Below, in pieces: positions 1 to 13,142 of a DNA stretch of 57,327 nt (position 1 is the stretch's first letter; every line of letters begins with the position of its first letter). The DNA comes from Actinomycetota bacterium (GTDB lineage: Bacteria; Actinomycetota; Acidimicrobiia; Spongiisociales; UBA11373), in NCBI GenBank assembly GCA_016870535.1, contig VGBK01000005.1, positions 1 to 57,327 on the forward strand, written 5' to 3'. The notes beneath the pieces are model-generated. The model was not told the origin of the DNA and did no database searches. It saw only the letters and a list, made by a program, of their open reading frames with translations. The position numbers were made by a program, and so were the translations under genes.

Positions 1-852
1 CTCGTCGTAGGACGTCTTCAGGGCGTAGTAGGTGCCGCGGAACACGACACCGAAGAGGTGGGCCACCGGCTCACCGTCGAGATGCAGCAGTTCGATCCGC
101 AGCCATCCTCGGGCGGCGCAGTCCCGAGCCACCCGGGTGTAGAAGGCTCGGGCCCCCGGCTCGGAGAGCAGCGAGGTTCCCTCCCGGTCCTTCCAACTCC
201 GACGCTCGATGCCCAGCACCTCGGTCAGAGCCCGGTCTGCTTGGGCGGCATCGGCGACACTGACCCACTTGGCGTCCCATTCCGCCTCGAGCCGCTTCCG
301 CTTGCGACTCAGCTGGTGACGGACGCGGCGATCCCGCGACCTCAGGTAATCGTCCCAGTCGCCCTCCAGGCGGATGATCGGGGTGCCCTCCTTCACGCGC
401 ATCACATGGCGGGAGCCGCACGCCTCGAACGCCGCCACCGCCGGGGAGGCGGCATCGCAGCAACGCAGCCGAACCCGGGAGCGTCGGCGGGTCCGCTCCA
501 GGTGGGCCAGCACCGCCTCGACCACCGGCCCCGGATCCCTGAACGCGAGCAGCGCGCAGCGCCGGGCATGCGGGTTCACCGGGGTGACCAGCGAGCGAGG
601 GCAGCCGATGCTTCCCTCCCGGTCGTCGAGCAGCGGCGCCAGGCCGACCAAGTCGTCGCCGTCGTATAGGAAGAGGAAGGCAAGGGGCCGACCCTTCCAG
701 TAGGTGTCCAGCCAGGCCGTGATCCACGGGTAGGTCTCGAACAACTCGGCGCCTGGAGCCCGTTCCGCCAGGTCCTCCCACTTCGCCCGGTGGCCGCTCA
801 AAGCCTCTGCCGACGTGATCTCCTCGACCCGCAGGCCGGCGCCGGTGCTCAT
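1..852 (-). CDS. FemAB/BioF2-like GNAT acetyltransferase domain protein, C-terminus runs off the left edge
   Basis: Read manually on minus strand from ATG at 852 (MSTGAGLRVEEITSAEALSGHRAKWEDLAERAPGAELFETYPWITAWLDTYW...; ...LLSEPGARAFYTRVARDCAARGWLRIELLHLDGEPVAHLFGVVFRGTYYALKTSYDE). Absent from the ORF track because it is open at the edge. Fold pattern of acetyltransferase_6 (BioF2-like). Confidence 0.75.
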   Translation of the reverse strand, partial: MSTGAGLRVEEITSAEALSGHRAKWEDLAERAPGAELFETYPWITAWLDTYWKGRPLAFLFLYDGDDLVGLAPLLDDREGSIGCPRSLVTPVNPHARRCALLAFRDPGPVVEAVLAHLERTRRRSRVRLRCCDAASPAVAAFEACGSRHVMRVKEGTPIIRLEGDWDDYLRSRDRRVRHQLSRKRKRLEAEWDAKWVSVADAAQADRALTEVLGIERRSWKDREGTSLLSEPGARAFYTRVARDCAARGWLRIELLHLDGEPVAHLFGVVFRGTYYALKTSYDE

Positions 853-1367
853 GCCCGCTCCAGCCAGGCTTCCTTCCAGAAGAGGAAGCAGGTGCGATGG
901 CACCCGGAGTAGTCGTCGGTGCCTCCGGCCGGGGGCTCGCAGTAGACCTCGTCGAGGATCACCGTGTGGCGAATCCGCAGCATGCGGCGGGTGCGCTCGT
1001 CGAAGAAGCGCTCCACTCGCTTGCGCACGGTGAACTCCCGGCCGCAGAAGGCGGCCTGCACCGGCATGAAGCCCAGGCCCTGGCAGTCGCCCACCTCGTC
1101 CAGCGTGGCCCGGATCTGCTCGAGGGGCCTCACCCGGACGCGCTCACCCTCCTGCAGGTGCAGCGGCGCCGGCACCACCGGTTCGGGGCCCCCCCGATAC
1201 GACTCGCGAGGACGGCGCGGCACCAGGCGCGCCTTCTCGAGCAGCAGGCGCGGGTCGGCGGCAACGCGGCCGGCCCGGCGCAGGAGGCGGGAGACGCGGA
1301 GACGCCGGCGCTGGCCGCGCGACAAGCCCGCGCCGGCGGCGGGCAGATTCTGCAACTGGCACTCCAT
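849..1367 (-). CDS. Conserved hypothetical protein (C-terminal ...GCHRTCFLFWKEAWLERA)
   Basis: ORF 172 aa; stop overlaps the start of the downstream FemAB-like gene (ATGA-type coupling). Confidence 0.65.
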   Translation of the reverse strand: MECQLQNLPAAGAGLSRGQRRRLRVSRLLRRAGRVAADPRLLLEKARLVPRRPRESYRGGPEPVVPAPLHLQEGERVRVRPLEQIRATLDEVGDCQGLGFMPVQAAFCGREFTVRKRVERFFDERTRRMLRIRHTVILDEVYCEPPAGGTDDYSGCHRTCFLFWKEAWLERA

Positions 1368-1485
1368 GTAGCCTCTTTCGGTGCGGGCGCGGCCCTACTG
1401 CTGCAGACTCATCGGGCCTCGGGGTTGAGTACTGAAGCCGAGTCGGGCAGTCCGGCGGGAGCATCCGGAGAGGGAAGCCCCTTCG

Positions 1486-1686
1486 CCTCCCCCGTGGGGA
1501 CGGGGAGGGAGGCGGCCAGGCCCGGCAAGCCGCCGGAGCGTAAAGCCCCTGTCTCCTCCCCCGCCCCAGCGGGGGAGGTGGGTGAGGCCGCCAGGCCGAA
1601 CCCGGAGGGGGCTGCTACCCACGTAAGCCTCCGCCGCGCCCTTCGCTTCCCTCCCCCCGACCCCCTCCCGCTGGAGCGGGAGGGGG
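1486..1686. repeat. Cluster of three GC-rich palindromes (REP/BIME-like)
   Basis: CCTCCCCCGTGGGGACGGGGAGG (1486-1508), CCTCCCCCGCCCCAGCGGGGGAGG (1555-1578), CCCCCTCCCGCTGGAGCGGGAGGGGG (1661-1686), in an intergenic gap. Confidence 0.7.
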
Positions 1687-1748
1687 AGTCGTCCGCTGCT
1701 CTCCCCGCCGCCGCGGAGGAGGGAACCCCACCCTGGGGTGCTGCTACC

Positions 1749-2588
1749 TCACTGGATCTGCCACCACATGGTGACCGCGCCCTGCTCGGCGCCCAGGCTG
1801 AGCCGGCCGTCCTGCTCCACGACGCCGGGAGCCAGCAGGCCGGCCAGTTCTGCCCTCCGTTCCATAGGCACCAGCAGGCGCCTCCGGTAGAACTCCACCA
1901 GTTCCTGCAGGTCCGTGAAGAACATGCGGGCCCGGCCGCTCCAGTGCTCCACCTCGGGCGTTACTCCAAGCACCTCCGCGATCACGTCCAGCAGCAACCC
2001 GCCCGTAGGGCCGTCGGGGCGTTCCAGGCCGTGCAGGGCCCGGTAGTAGGGGATCAGGCCGGCCCAGGGGTGCCGCTCCCCCGCCTCCAGCACCACCGCC
2101 CTCCGGGCCACCCCGTGCAGCGCCCGGAGGAACGGGGCCAGGTCGGACACGTCGTACACCACGTGGGCGCAGACGGCGACGTCGTGACCCCCCACCGCGG
2201 CGGCCACCTCCGGCCAGGACCCCTCAATCACCCGCACCTCGACCCCGGCCGCTTCCGCCTCAGCCCGCAGCGCCGCCACCATGCCCGGGTTGCGCTCCAC
2301 GGCGGTGAGGGGATGGCCCGCGGCCGCCACCCCCAGCGAGGCCCGGCCGGTCCCCGCACCTACATCCAGCAGCGACCCGCCCTCCGGCAGCACCTCCCCC
2401 AGCACCCGGGCCGTCGGGCCGGAGGGGATTCCCGCCTCCTCACGCTGGAGCCGCCGGTAGAGATCTGCCGGCCAGACGTAAGGCGAATCGGGCACCGCCG
2501 CCAGCAGATCTGCCGGCAGGGCCCAGGCTTCCAGGCACGCCCGCCAGCGGGCGGCGGCGCTCACGCTGTGCCCAGGTAGTCCCGGCAC
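1749..2588 (-). CDS. Class I SAM-dependent methyltransferase
   Basis: Motif LLDVGAGTGRASLGVAAAGHPLTAVERNPGM. Confidence 0.8.
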   Translation of the reverse strand: MPGLPGHSVSAAARWRACLEAWALPADLLAAVPDSPYVWPADLYRRLQREEAGIPSGPTARVLGEVLPEGGSLLDVGAGTGRASLGVAAAGHPLTAVERNPGMVAALRAEAEAAGVEVRVIEGSWPEVAAAVGGHDVAVCAHVVYDVSDLAPFLRALHGVARRAVVLEAGERHPWAGLIPYYRALHGLERPDGPTGGLLLDVIAEVLGVTPEVEHWSGRARMFFTDLQELVEFYRRRLLVPMERRAELAGLLAPGVVEQDGRLSLGAEQGAVTMWWQIQ

Positions 2589-3040
2589 CGGGCCAGCACC
2601 CCGCCCCAGGCGGAAGCGAAGTAGGCCGCGTCCTCATCCCACGCCGGGCCCTCGCCGAAGCCGGTCTGCACCAGGCGGATCCGCGTGGGCCCCTCCGGCG
2701 TTCCCCGGAAGGTGACCACGACCCAGGTGTGGAGAGGGCGGATCTCCGGGAGGTGCGGCGGCGCGTTCCACGAGAAGGCCAGCATCTCGCCCGGCACGTA
2801 GGCCAGGACGCGGCAGCCCTCGGCGCCCTGCTCCCCTTCCGGAGCGTCGAGCAGGAAGAGGATCTCGTAGCGCCCGCCGATGCGCAGGTCGATGCGCGCC
2901 TCGGCCCCCAGGAAGTTGACCACCCGCTGCGGGTCGACCCAGGCCTGCCAGGCGTCGGCCGGGGAGGTTGCCACCACGACCTCGTGCTCCACCCGACGCG
3001 TCGGCACCCCGGCCACGGCAAAGGATCCCAGATCGCTCAC
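2561..3040 (-). CDS. SRPBCC/AHSA1-like domain protein
   Basis: VVVATSPADAWQAWVDPQRVVNFLGAEARIDLRIGGRYEILF ... SWNAPPHLPEIRPLHTWVVVTF, AHSA1-like pattern. Confidence 0.75.
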   Translation of the reverse strand: MSDLGSFAVAGVPTRRVEHEVVVATSPADAWQAWVDPQRVVNFLGAEARIDLRIGGRYEILFLLDAPEGEQGAEGCRVLAYVPGEMLAFSWNAPPHLPEIRPLHTWVVVTFRGTPEGPTRIRLVQTGFGEGPAWDEDAAYFASAWGGVLARCRDYLGTA

Positions 3041-3062
3041 CTCGCGATCGTAACCCCGGCGC

Positions 3063-3908
3063 TCAGCGCAGGCCGGCGAAGAGGTCGGGGGCGTCCTCGG
3101 GCGAGGCCACCCGGGAGAACACCCGGATGAAGGCCTCCCGGCTGAAGGCCCGGCGCCGCACCTCCTCGGGGATGGTCAGCAGCCAACCCGTCTCGGCGAT
3201 CTGGGTGCGGTGGGCCAGGATCGCCGCCCACTTGCGGTCGAACCAGGGGGCCACGTCCACGAAGGTGCTGATGTGCTCCTCCATGGTCCCGGAGTCGGGT
3301 TCCACCTCTGCCTCCTCGGCGGGGATCTCCCCGGCCTCCGCCGCCAGGCGGCGGCGCTGGCGGGTGCGCTCCCGCGGCCAGGTGACCCAGTAGAGCTTGG
3401 CGGGCTGCCAGGCCTCCTCCCCCTGCTCCACAGGGAAGCGCCCCACGTCCGCCGCCCCGAAGAAGGCGGCGGTCCCCACCCGGTGCACCTGGATGTGGTC
3501 GGGATGCCCGTAGCCGCCGAAGGGGTCGTACGCCGTCATCACCTCGGGCCGGTATCGGCGGACGAGCCGCACCAGGCGGCCCACCGCCTCCAGGAAGTCG
3601 GCCCGGCAGAAGCATTCCGGGTGACCGTTCTCGGGAGTGCCCGCCATGCCCGAATCGCGATAGCCCAGGAACTCCACGGCCGTCACACCCAGGAGCGCGC
3701 CGGCGGCGCGGGTCTCCGCCTCGCGGATCTCCCCCAGGCGCTCGCGCAGCGACTCGGGCTCCTCATGGTTGAGGATCTCGCCGGCTTCGCCGCGAGTGGC
3801 CACGACCACCGCCACCTGCTCCCCGGCGGCGGCGTAGCGGGCCAGCGTGCCGCCCATGGACAGCGACTCGTCGTCGGGGTGGGCGTGGAAGGCGAGCAGT
3901 CCGGGCAC
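3063..3908 (-). CDS. PIG-L family deacetylase (MshB/Mca-like)
   Basis: AFHAHPDDESLSMGGTLARYAAAG and YGHPDHIQVHRVG metal-binding motifs; GTG start at 3908 favoured over the track start at 3944. Confidence 0.85.
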   Translation of the reverse strand: MPGLLAFHAHPDDESLSMGGTLARYAAAGEQVAVVVATRGEAGEILNHEEPESLRERLGEIREAETRAAGALLGVTAVEFLGYRDSGMAGTPENGHPECFCRADFLEAVGRLVRLVRRYRPEVMTAYDPFGGYGHPDHIQVHRVGTAAFFGAADVGRFPVEQGEEAWQPAKLYWVTWPRERTRQRRRLAAEAGEIPAEEAEVEPDSGTMEEHISTFVDVAPWFDRKWAAILAHRTQIAETGWLLTIPEEVRRRAFSREAFIRVFSRVASPEDAPDLFAGLR

Positions 3909-4014
3909 GGCGCGGCAGCGTAGCGAAGACCCGATGGCAGGCAACCGCGAGCCGCAGTTCTCGTGCGCCCCTGCCTGGCGGCGCGCGCGACGGGACGCGG
4001 CGTCGCGACTTCTG

Positions 4015-4430
4015 TTAGTCCGCCTCGGTATTCGGCACGGTTGCCAGGCGGCCGGCCCCCTCCACCGCCCCCGGGCTGCCGCCGGCCGCCCCGCCGAGAT
4101 CCGTCAGCGCCGCCGCCAGCAGCAGCGCCTGGCGACGGGCCTCCTCCACGGCCTCCGAGCCTTCTCCTTCGACTACCTGGGCCAGGTCGGTCAGCAGGGT
4201 CACCCGGTTGGCCACGATCTGCAGGAAGCCCCCCCGGACGGCCAGCACCACCTTCGGCCCGTCGACGGGGGTGATCGCCGCACTCCAGGGCACCAGGGAC
4301 GCCATGAGAGGCTGGTGGTTCGCCAGCACCCCGATCTCCCCCTCGGTGGTCCGGGTGATGAGGAACACCGCCTCTCCCGACCACAGCACCGCTTCGGGGC
4401 TGACGACGTCGAGGCGGAAGGCATTGGCCA

Positions 4431-4431
<1 letters not shown>
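4015..4431 (-). CDS. atpC: ATP synthase F1 epsilon subunit
   Basis: FRLDVVSPEAVLWSGEAVFLITRTTEGEIGVLANHQPLMASL; position at end of atp operon. Confidence 0.9.
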
Positions 4432-6744
<2,313 letters not shown>

Positions 6745-6749
6745 GGCGG

Positions 6750-8264
<1,515 letters not shown>

Positions 8265-8279
8265 GGATGTGCCCTGCTC

Positions 8280-8816
8280 CTATCGCCGCTGCAGCGCTTG
8301 CCGCAGACCTTCCAAACGGTGCCGCAACGAGCCGTCGATCACGGTGTCCCCCACCCGGGCCACCACCCCGCCCAGCAGCGAGGGATCGATGACCGCCTTG
8401 ATCTCCACCTGCTTGCCGGTGGCCCGGCTCAGCGCCTCGGCCAGCCGCGCCGTCGTCTCCTCGTCGAGTTCCCGGGCGGTGCGCACCTCGGCCACAGCCC
8501 GCTCCCGCTCGGCCGCCGACAGCGCCGCCAGCCGGTCGGCTATGGCGGGCAGGTCGCGGCTGCGCTCCGCCGCCACCAACAGGTTCACCAGGTTCAGCGT
8601 CAGCGGCAGCACCCGGCTGCCCAGGAGGTCGGCCACGATCCCGTGCTTGCGCTCCGGGGGCAGGCGGGGGTCGCTCAGGGCGAGGCGAAGGTCCGCTGAG
8701 GACTCCAGCGCGCGCGCGATGCGGTACAACTCGTCGCTCACCCGGTCCGCCACTCCCTCGGCGCGCGCCAACTCGAGGAGGCCGGAGGCGTAGCCGCGGA
8801 CCCGGTCGTCGGCCAT
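8280..8816 (-). CDS. atpH: ATP synthase F1 delta subunit
   Basis: MADDRVRGYASGLLELARAEG ... VDPSLLGGVVARVGDTVIDGSLRHRLEGLRQAL; start at 8816. Confidence 0.9.
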   Translation of the reverse strand: MADDRVRGYASGLLELARAEGVADRVSDELYRIARALESSADLRLALSDPRLPPERKHGIVADLLGSRVLPLTLNLVNLLVAAERSRDLPAIADRLAALSAAERERAVAEVRTARELDEETTARLAEALSRATGKQVEIKAVIDPSLLGGVVARVGDTVIDGSLRHRLEGLRQALQRR

Positions 8817-8818
8817 GG

Positions 8819-9382
8819 CTAGCGGGGCATCCCTTCGAGTTCCTCGATGTAGCGGTCTACCAGGGCCTGCTGGACGGCGGCATCCACGCTGCCCGACACC
8901 ACCTTCTGAGCCAGTTCCAGCGAGAGGACGGCGACCAGATCGCGCATCTGGGCGGCGGCGCGCTCCTTGTCGGCCTCGATGGCTTCGCGCGAGCGACGGG
9001 TCAATTCGTCGGCCTCGGCTTTGGCCTTGGCCAGGATCTCGGCCCGCGCCGCCTCGGCGGAGCGCCGGCCTTCCTCGATAATCCGGTTGGCCTCGTCGCG
9101 CGCCCCGGACACCTCGCGCCGGCGCTCGGCCAGCAACCCCTCGGCCTTCACCTTGGCTTCCTCCGCCTCGGCGAGCGGCCGGCGTACGGCCTCCTGCCGG
9201 GCGGTGACCATCCGGCCGATCAGGCCGCGTCCCTTCCACCAGATGAACCCGAACACGATCAGGAAGGAGATGACCCCGGCCACCAACTCGTGCATGTTGG
9301 GAAGCACCAGGTCGATGCCGCGGGACTCACCCTCGGCCGCGGCCAGCAGGGCCCCGTGCGCCAGCAGTTTCAGCACGAACAC
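8819..9382 (-). CDS. atpF: ATP synthase F0 subunit b
   Basis: Single TM then long charged helix KVKAEGLLAERRREVSGARDEANRIIEEGRRSAEAARAEI. Confidence 0.9.
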   Translation of the reverse strand: MFVLKLLAHGALLAAAEGESRGIDLVLPNMHELVAGVISFLIVFGFIWWKGRGLIGRMVTARQEAVRRPLAEAEEAKVKAEGLLAERRREVSGARDEANRIIEEGRRSAEAARAEILAKAKAEADELTRRSREAIEADKERAAAQMRDLVAVLSLELAQKVVSGSVDAAVQQALVDRYIEELEGMPR

Positions 9383-9389
9383 CGTCCTC

Positions 9390-9656
<267 letters not shown>

Positions 9657-10466
9657 TCAGTGCTCGGGATGCAGGGACGTCTGGATGTACACCGCCGCCA
9701 GCAGCGTGAAGATGTAGGCCTGCAGGATGGCGACGAAGACCTCGAAGGCGAAGATCGGGATCCCCAGGGCGAACCAGAGCACGCCCAGGACCGAAGTCCC
9801 ATCGAACCGGGTGATGAAGATGAGGCCGCCCACCATGAGGACGCTGAGCAGCATGTGGCCCGCCACCATGTTGGCGAAGAGCCGGACCGCCAGAGTCAGC
9901 GGCCGCAGCAGGAAGGTGGAGAAGAACTCGATGAGCCCCACCAGCGGGCGGAGGGCCAAGGGCACGCTCGACGGCCAGACGATGTCGCGCAGGTACTTGA
10001 AGCCGTTCCGGGCGAAACCCAGGATCACGAAGATCACCCAGGTGACCAGGGCCAGGAAGGCAGGGATGGCCATGCGCGAGGTCACGGGGAAGTTGACCAG
10101 CGGGGTGATGCCGAAGAGGTTCCCCACCAGGATGAACAGGAACAGCGACAGCAGGTAGGGGAAGTAGCGCACCCCCTCGGGGCCGATGACACCGACGGCC
10201 ACCTCGTCGCGCACGTAGCCCACCACGCCCTCGACCATGACCCCGAACCGGGTGGGTACCAGTCGAGGTCGGCGGTAGGCGGCCAGGAGCAGGGCGATAA
10301 CCACCAGCGCGGCCAGCACCATCAGCAGCATGGCGCGGTTCACCCCGAAGCCGCCGATGCTGAAAAGGGTGGGTGTCTCGAACAGCTCATTGGTGTTGGC
10401 CGGGGCACAGGCCGCCGGCTGAGCCGGATCGCACTCGATGGCGAGCACTACCTGATCTGCCGTCAT
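9657..10466 (-). CDS. atpB: ATP synthase F0 subunit a
   Basis: LRPLTLAVRLFANMVAGHMLL and LQAYIFTLLAAVYI motifs; start ATG 10466. Confidence 0.95.
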   Translation of the reverse strand: MTADQVVLAIECDPAQPAACAPANTNELFETPTLFSIGGFGVNRAMLLMVLAALVVIALLLAAYRRPRLVPTRFGVMVEGVVGYVRDEVAVGVIGPEGVRYFPYLLSLFLFILVGNLFGITPLVNFPVTSRMAIPAFLALVTWVIFVILGFARNGFKYLRDIVWPSSVPLALRPLVGLIEFFSTFLLRPLTLAVRLFANMVAGHMLLSVLMVGGLIFITRFDGTSVLGVLWFALGIPIFAFEVFVAILQAYIFTLLAAVYIQTSLHPEH

Positions 10467-10849
10467 CCGCCTCTCCGTCGCCGCGACACCACGATCGCCT
10501 CCCAGCTGAGCAGCACCAGGTAGCTCGCCACCACGGCCACCGCCATCGCCGGCCGATCGACGTCCCAGATCCAGGCTACGCCGAACATCACCAGCATGAT
10601 GAGACCAAGCCGGATGATGAAGCCGCCGAGGGCAGCCGCATGATAGAGGCCCGGGGAGTGGCGGGCGGCCCACGAAAGCAGCAGTCCCGACAACACGAAG
10701 TTCCCTGCCACGACGGCCACTCCCGCCGCGGCGGCGACGGCGCCCGGACGGCCGCGCCAAAGCCACATCGCCGCCACCAGTACCGGCCCCACCACCAGCG
10801 CTCTCGCCGCGGTGGCTCGGCCCAGAGCGGCCTCAACGTCGGGGGTCAT
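10463..10849 (-). CDS. atpI: ATP synthase protein I-like membrane protein
   Basis: Four-TM 128 aa protein immediately upstream of and overlapping atpB. Confidence 0.65.
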   Translation of the reverse strand: MTPDVEAALGRATAARALVVGPVLVAAMWLWRGRPGAVAAAAGVAVVAGNFVLSGLLLSWAARHSPGLYHAAALGGFIIRLGLIMLVMFGVAWIWDVDRPAMAVAVVASYLVLLSWEAIVVSRRRRGG

Positions 10850-11087
10850 CGAGCCTCGCGGCGTACTGCCACATCCTCCAGAACCCGGTCCCTGCTCCGG
10901 CGAAGATGCCGAAGATGGTGAGCCCCGGGCCGGTACCCAGCCACCGGTCGGCGAAGAAGCCCAGGAGGAAGCCGCTGAGCAGAGAGGCGAAGAAGGCGGC
11001 CGACTCGGCGCCGGAGGTGACCGCCCGGCCGAGACGACGAGAGACGGAGTCGGTGTGCTCCGAGCCGGAACCCTCGGCCGGGGGCAT
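10833..11087 (-). CDS. AtpZ/AtpI-family small membrane protein
   Basis: SAAFFASLLSGFLLGFFADRWLGTGPGLTIFGIFAGAGTGFWRMWQ, AtpZ/AtpI pattern; ATG at 11087. Confidence 0.7.
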   Translation of the reverse strand: MPPAEGSGSEHTDSVSRRLGRAVTSGAESAAFFASLLSGFLLGFFADRWLGTGPGLTIFGIFAGAGTGFWRMWQYAARLDDPRR

Positions 11088-11698
11088 TACGGGCGCGGCC
11101 TCCGCCGCACCGGCGGCTTCGTTTCGCCGACCGGCCGATTGAGCGCCCGCCGCTCCGCCATGGCGTCGGCCCAGGCGAGCGCGGGCAGAGGGAGCAGCGG
11201 GGCCACGATCACGCCGATCAGCAGAGCGATGCGCAGCAGCACGAAGAGGTACACGGTGACCAGCACCGCGGCCAGCACCCGCCGTCCCACCGTGTGCTCC
11301 GGCTCCATCCGAAGCGCCACCAGGCCCCCGGCGCCGAAGCCGGCCACCATGGGGGTGTAGGGCTCCCCGGTCACGAACGGGAGCCACAGCCACATGGCGG
11401 CCCCGAGAACCCCGGCCACGGCAACGGCGCGCGCCGGGCGAACCCGCCGGGAAACCAGGGCCAGAGCGGTGAAGCCCGCCAGCATCAGCAGCAACCCCCC
11501 GCCCAGGGCGGCTCCGACGGCACGGGTGAAGGGCACCTCGGCCCCGGCCCTGATCTCCTCGACGGTGGTGTCGCCCAGCCAGAGGTTGAAGGCGAGCAAG
11601 ACCAGCCAGAAGGCGCCCGTCAGCAGGGCCGTCGCCACCCCGATGGCCGTCCACTTCCGCCGGGTGGAGGTGCGCTCACCCGCCTCCGAGCCGATCAC
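11087..11698 (-). CDS. Multi-pass membrane protein of unknown function
   Basis: 203 aa, about five hydrophobic segments, overlaps both neighbours (coupled). Confidence 0.65.
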   Translation of the reverse strand: MIGSEAGERTSTRRKWTAIGVATALLTGAFWLVLLAFNLWLGDTTVEEIRAGAEVPFTRAVGAALGGGLLLMLAGFTALALVSRRVRPARAVAVAGVLGAAMWLWLPFVTGEPYTPMVAGFGAGGLVALRMEPEHTVGRRVLAAVLVTVYLFVLLRIALLIGVIVAPLLPLPALAWADAMAERRALNRPVGETKPPVRRRPRP

Positions 11699-12291
11699 GG
11701 CCCGCCCCAGACCACAGGACCGGAACGCACCACCCGGGGAGCGGGACCGGTGAAATCGACCACCGTCGATGGAGCCAGGCCCCCTCCCGGCCCGGGCAGG
11801 TAAGCGGCCACCCGCGCCCCGAACATCGCCCGGGCGCCGGCGGCGTCAACGGCCGGCACCTCGCCGGACCGGTTGGCGCTGGTCACCGCCAGGGGGCCCG
11901 AGGCCGTCAGCAGGGCGAGCGCCGCCGGGTGGTCGGGCACCCGGATCCCCACGGAGTCGCCCTCCGGGTCGCCGACCCATTCGGGCAGGCCCGGAACGCG
12001 GGGCACCACCACCGTCAGGGCGCCGGGCCAGTAGGCGCGCGCCGCCTCCAGGGCTGCCCCCTCGATCACCCCCAGCCGGGCGGCGTGCTCCACCGAGGCG
12101 GTCAGGATGGGGATGGGCTTGACCGCCGGCCGGCCCTTCAGCGCAAAGAGCGAGGCCACCGCCTCCGCGGAGAACGGGTCGGCCCCCAATCCGTACACGG
12201 TGTCCGTGGGCAGGCCCACCACCGCCCCCTTCCGCAGGGCGGCGACCGCCTGCGCCAGGTCGCAGGGCCGGGGAGCGCTCAGCGGCAGCAT
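11695..12291 (-). CDS. tsaC: Sua5/YciO/YrdC threonylcarbamoyl-AMP synthase
   Basis: GAVVGLPTDTVYGLGADPFS, LKGRPAVKPIPIL, GIRVPDHPAALALL; start ATG 12291 (12354 possible). Confidence 0.9.
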   Translation of the reverse strand: MLPLSAPRPCDLAQAVAALRKGAVVGLPTDTVYGLGADPFSAEAVASLFALKGRPAVKPIPILTASVEHAARLGVIEGAALEAARAYWPGALTVVVPRVPGLPEWVGDPEGDSVGIRVPDHPAALALLTASGPLAVTSANRSGEVPAVDAAGARAMFGARVAAYLPGPGGGLAPSTVVDFTGPAPRVVRSGPVVWGGP

Positions 12292-13082
12292 GAAGCTCCT
12301 CTCCTCGCCACCACGAAGCGGGGGCGACCGGCCAGGTCGGCCCGCACCTCGCACTCGTACTCCCCGAAGAGGCCCAGGACGGCCTCGCCCTGAGTCTCGC
12401 CGATCTCACAGATCAGCCGGCCCCCGATGCCCAGCCACCAGTAGGCCTCGGCGGCCAGGCGGGCCAGCACCTCGGTGCCCTCCGGCCCGGCCACCAGGGC
12501 CTCCCGGGGTTCGTGGAGGCGGATCTCGCCGGGGAGGGCTTCCCACTCGGCGTCCGACAGGTAGGGAGGATTGGAGACGATCATCTCCACCCGGCCGCGG
12601 AGCCCTTCCGGCAGGGGCCCGAGCAGATCGCCCTCGAGGAAGGTGACCTCCAGGCCGTTGACGGCAGCGTTCTCCCGGGCCAGGTCGAGGGCCGTTGAGC
12701 TGAGGTCGATCCCGTACACCGGAGCGGTGGGGAAAGCGGCCCGGAGGGCGAGGGCCAGCGCCCCCGACCCCGTGCCCACATCGACCAGAGGAGTCCCCGG
12801 CCCGGCCTGCCCCAGCAGGCCCACGGCCAGTTCCCACAGTTGCTCGGTCTCGGGGCGGGGGATCAGCGCCCGGCGGTCTACCCGCACCTCCACCGGCCCA
12901 AAGGGGACCGTCCCCTCCAGGTACTGCAGAGGCTCCCCGTCCAGCCGGCGGCCGATGAGGGAATCGAGGCGGGCCTGCTCTTCGGGAGCAGTCACCGGCA
13001 CGGCGAGGAGAGCCGCCCGGGAGCGGCCCGTAGCCGTCATGGCCAGGCGCTCCAGTTCGTGCGAAGGCAGGGCGGACGCCAC
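12279..13082 (-). CDS. prmC: Peptide chain release factor N5-glutamine methyltransferase
   Basis: LVDVGTGSGALALALRAAFP, IVSNPPYLSDAEW; precedes tsaC. Confidence 0.93.
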   Translation of the reverse strand: MASALPSHELERLAMTATGRSRAALLAVPVTAPEEQARLDSLIGRRLDGEPLQYLEGTVPFGPVEVRVDRRALIPRPETEQLWELAVGLLGQAGPGTPLVDVGTGSGALALALRAAFPTAPVYGIDLSSTALDLARENAAVNGLEVTFLEGDLLGPLPEGLRGRVEMIVSNPPYLSDAEWEALPGEIRLHEPREALVAGPEGTEVLARLAAEAYWWLGIGGRLICEIGETQGEAVLGLFGEYECEVRADLAGRPRFVVARRGASCCR

Positions 13083-13142
13083 GGCACCATCATGCCAGGA
13101 CCACGGCGGCTAGCGTCGGCCGAGCCGAGCCGAGGAGTACCC

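Noticed and set aside
71-781. 236-aa minus ORF at the left edge
   Set aside because: Alternate frame of the true FemAB-like gene that starts at 852; composition is Gly/Arg/Pro shadow.
1441-1700. CRISPR-like array
   Set aside because: Palindromes are irregularly spaced and of different sequence; no uniform repeat-spacer structure and no cas genes.
897-2579. 560-aa plus-strand ORF and many other long ORFs opposite recognised genes (e.g. 4761-5927, 6852-8699, 18359-20113, 22519-24195, 28134-30035)
   Set aside because: Pro/Gly/Arg/His-rich frame shadows of genuine genes on the other strand; no family-like sequence and no proper gene context.
3063-3908. PIG-L gene as evidence of a mycothiol biosynthesis cluster
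   Set aside because: Single gene; MshA/C/D not seen in the window, and PIG-L family specificity cannot be assigned by eye.
8280-9239. 319-aa ORF as an atpF-atpH fusion
   Set aside because: N-terminal 140 aa are out-of-frame shadow of atpF; atpH starts cleanly at 8816, so no fusion.
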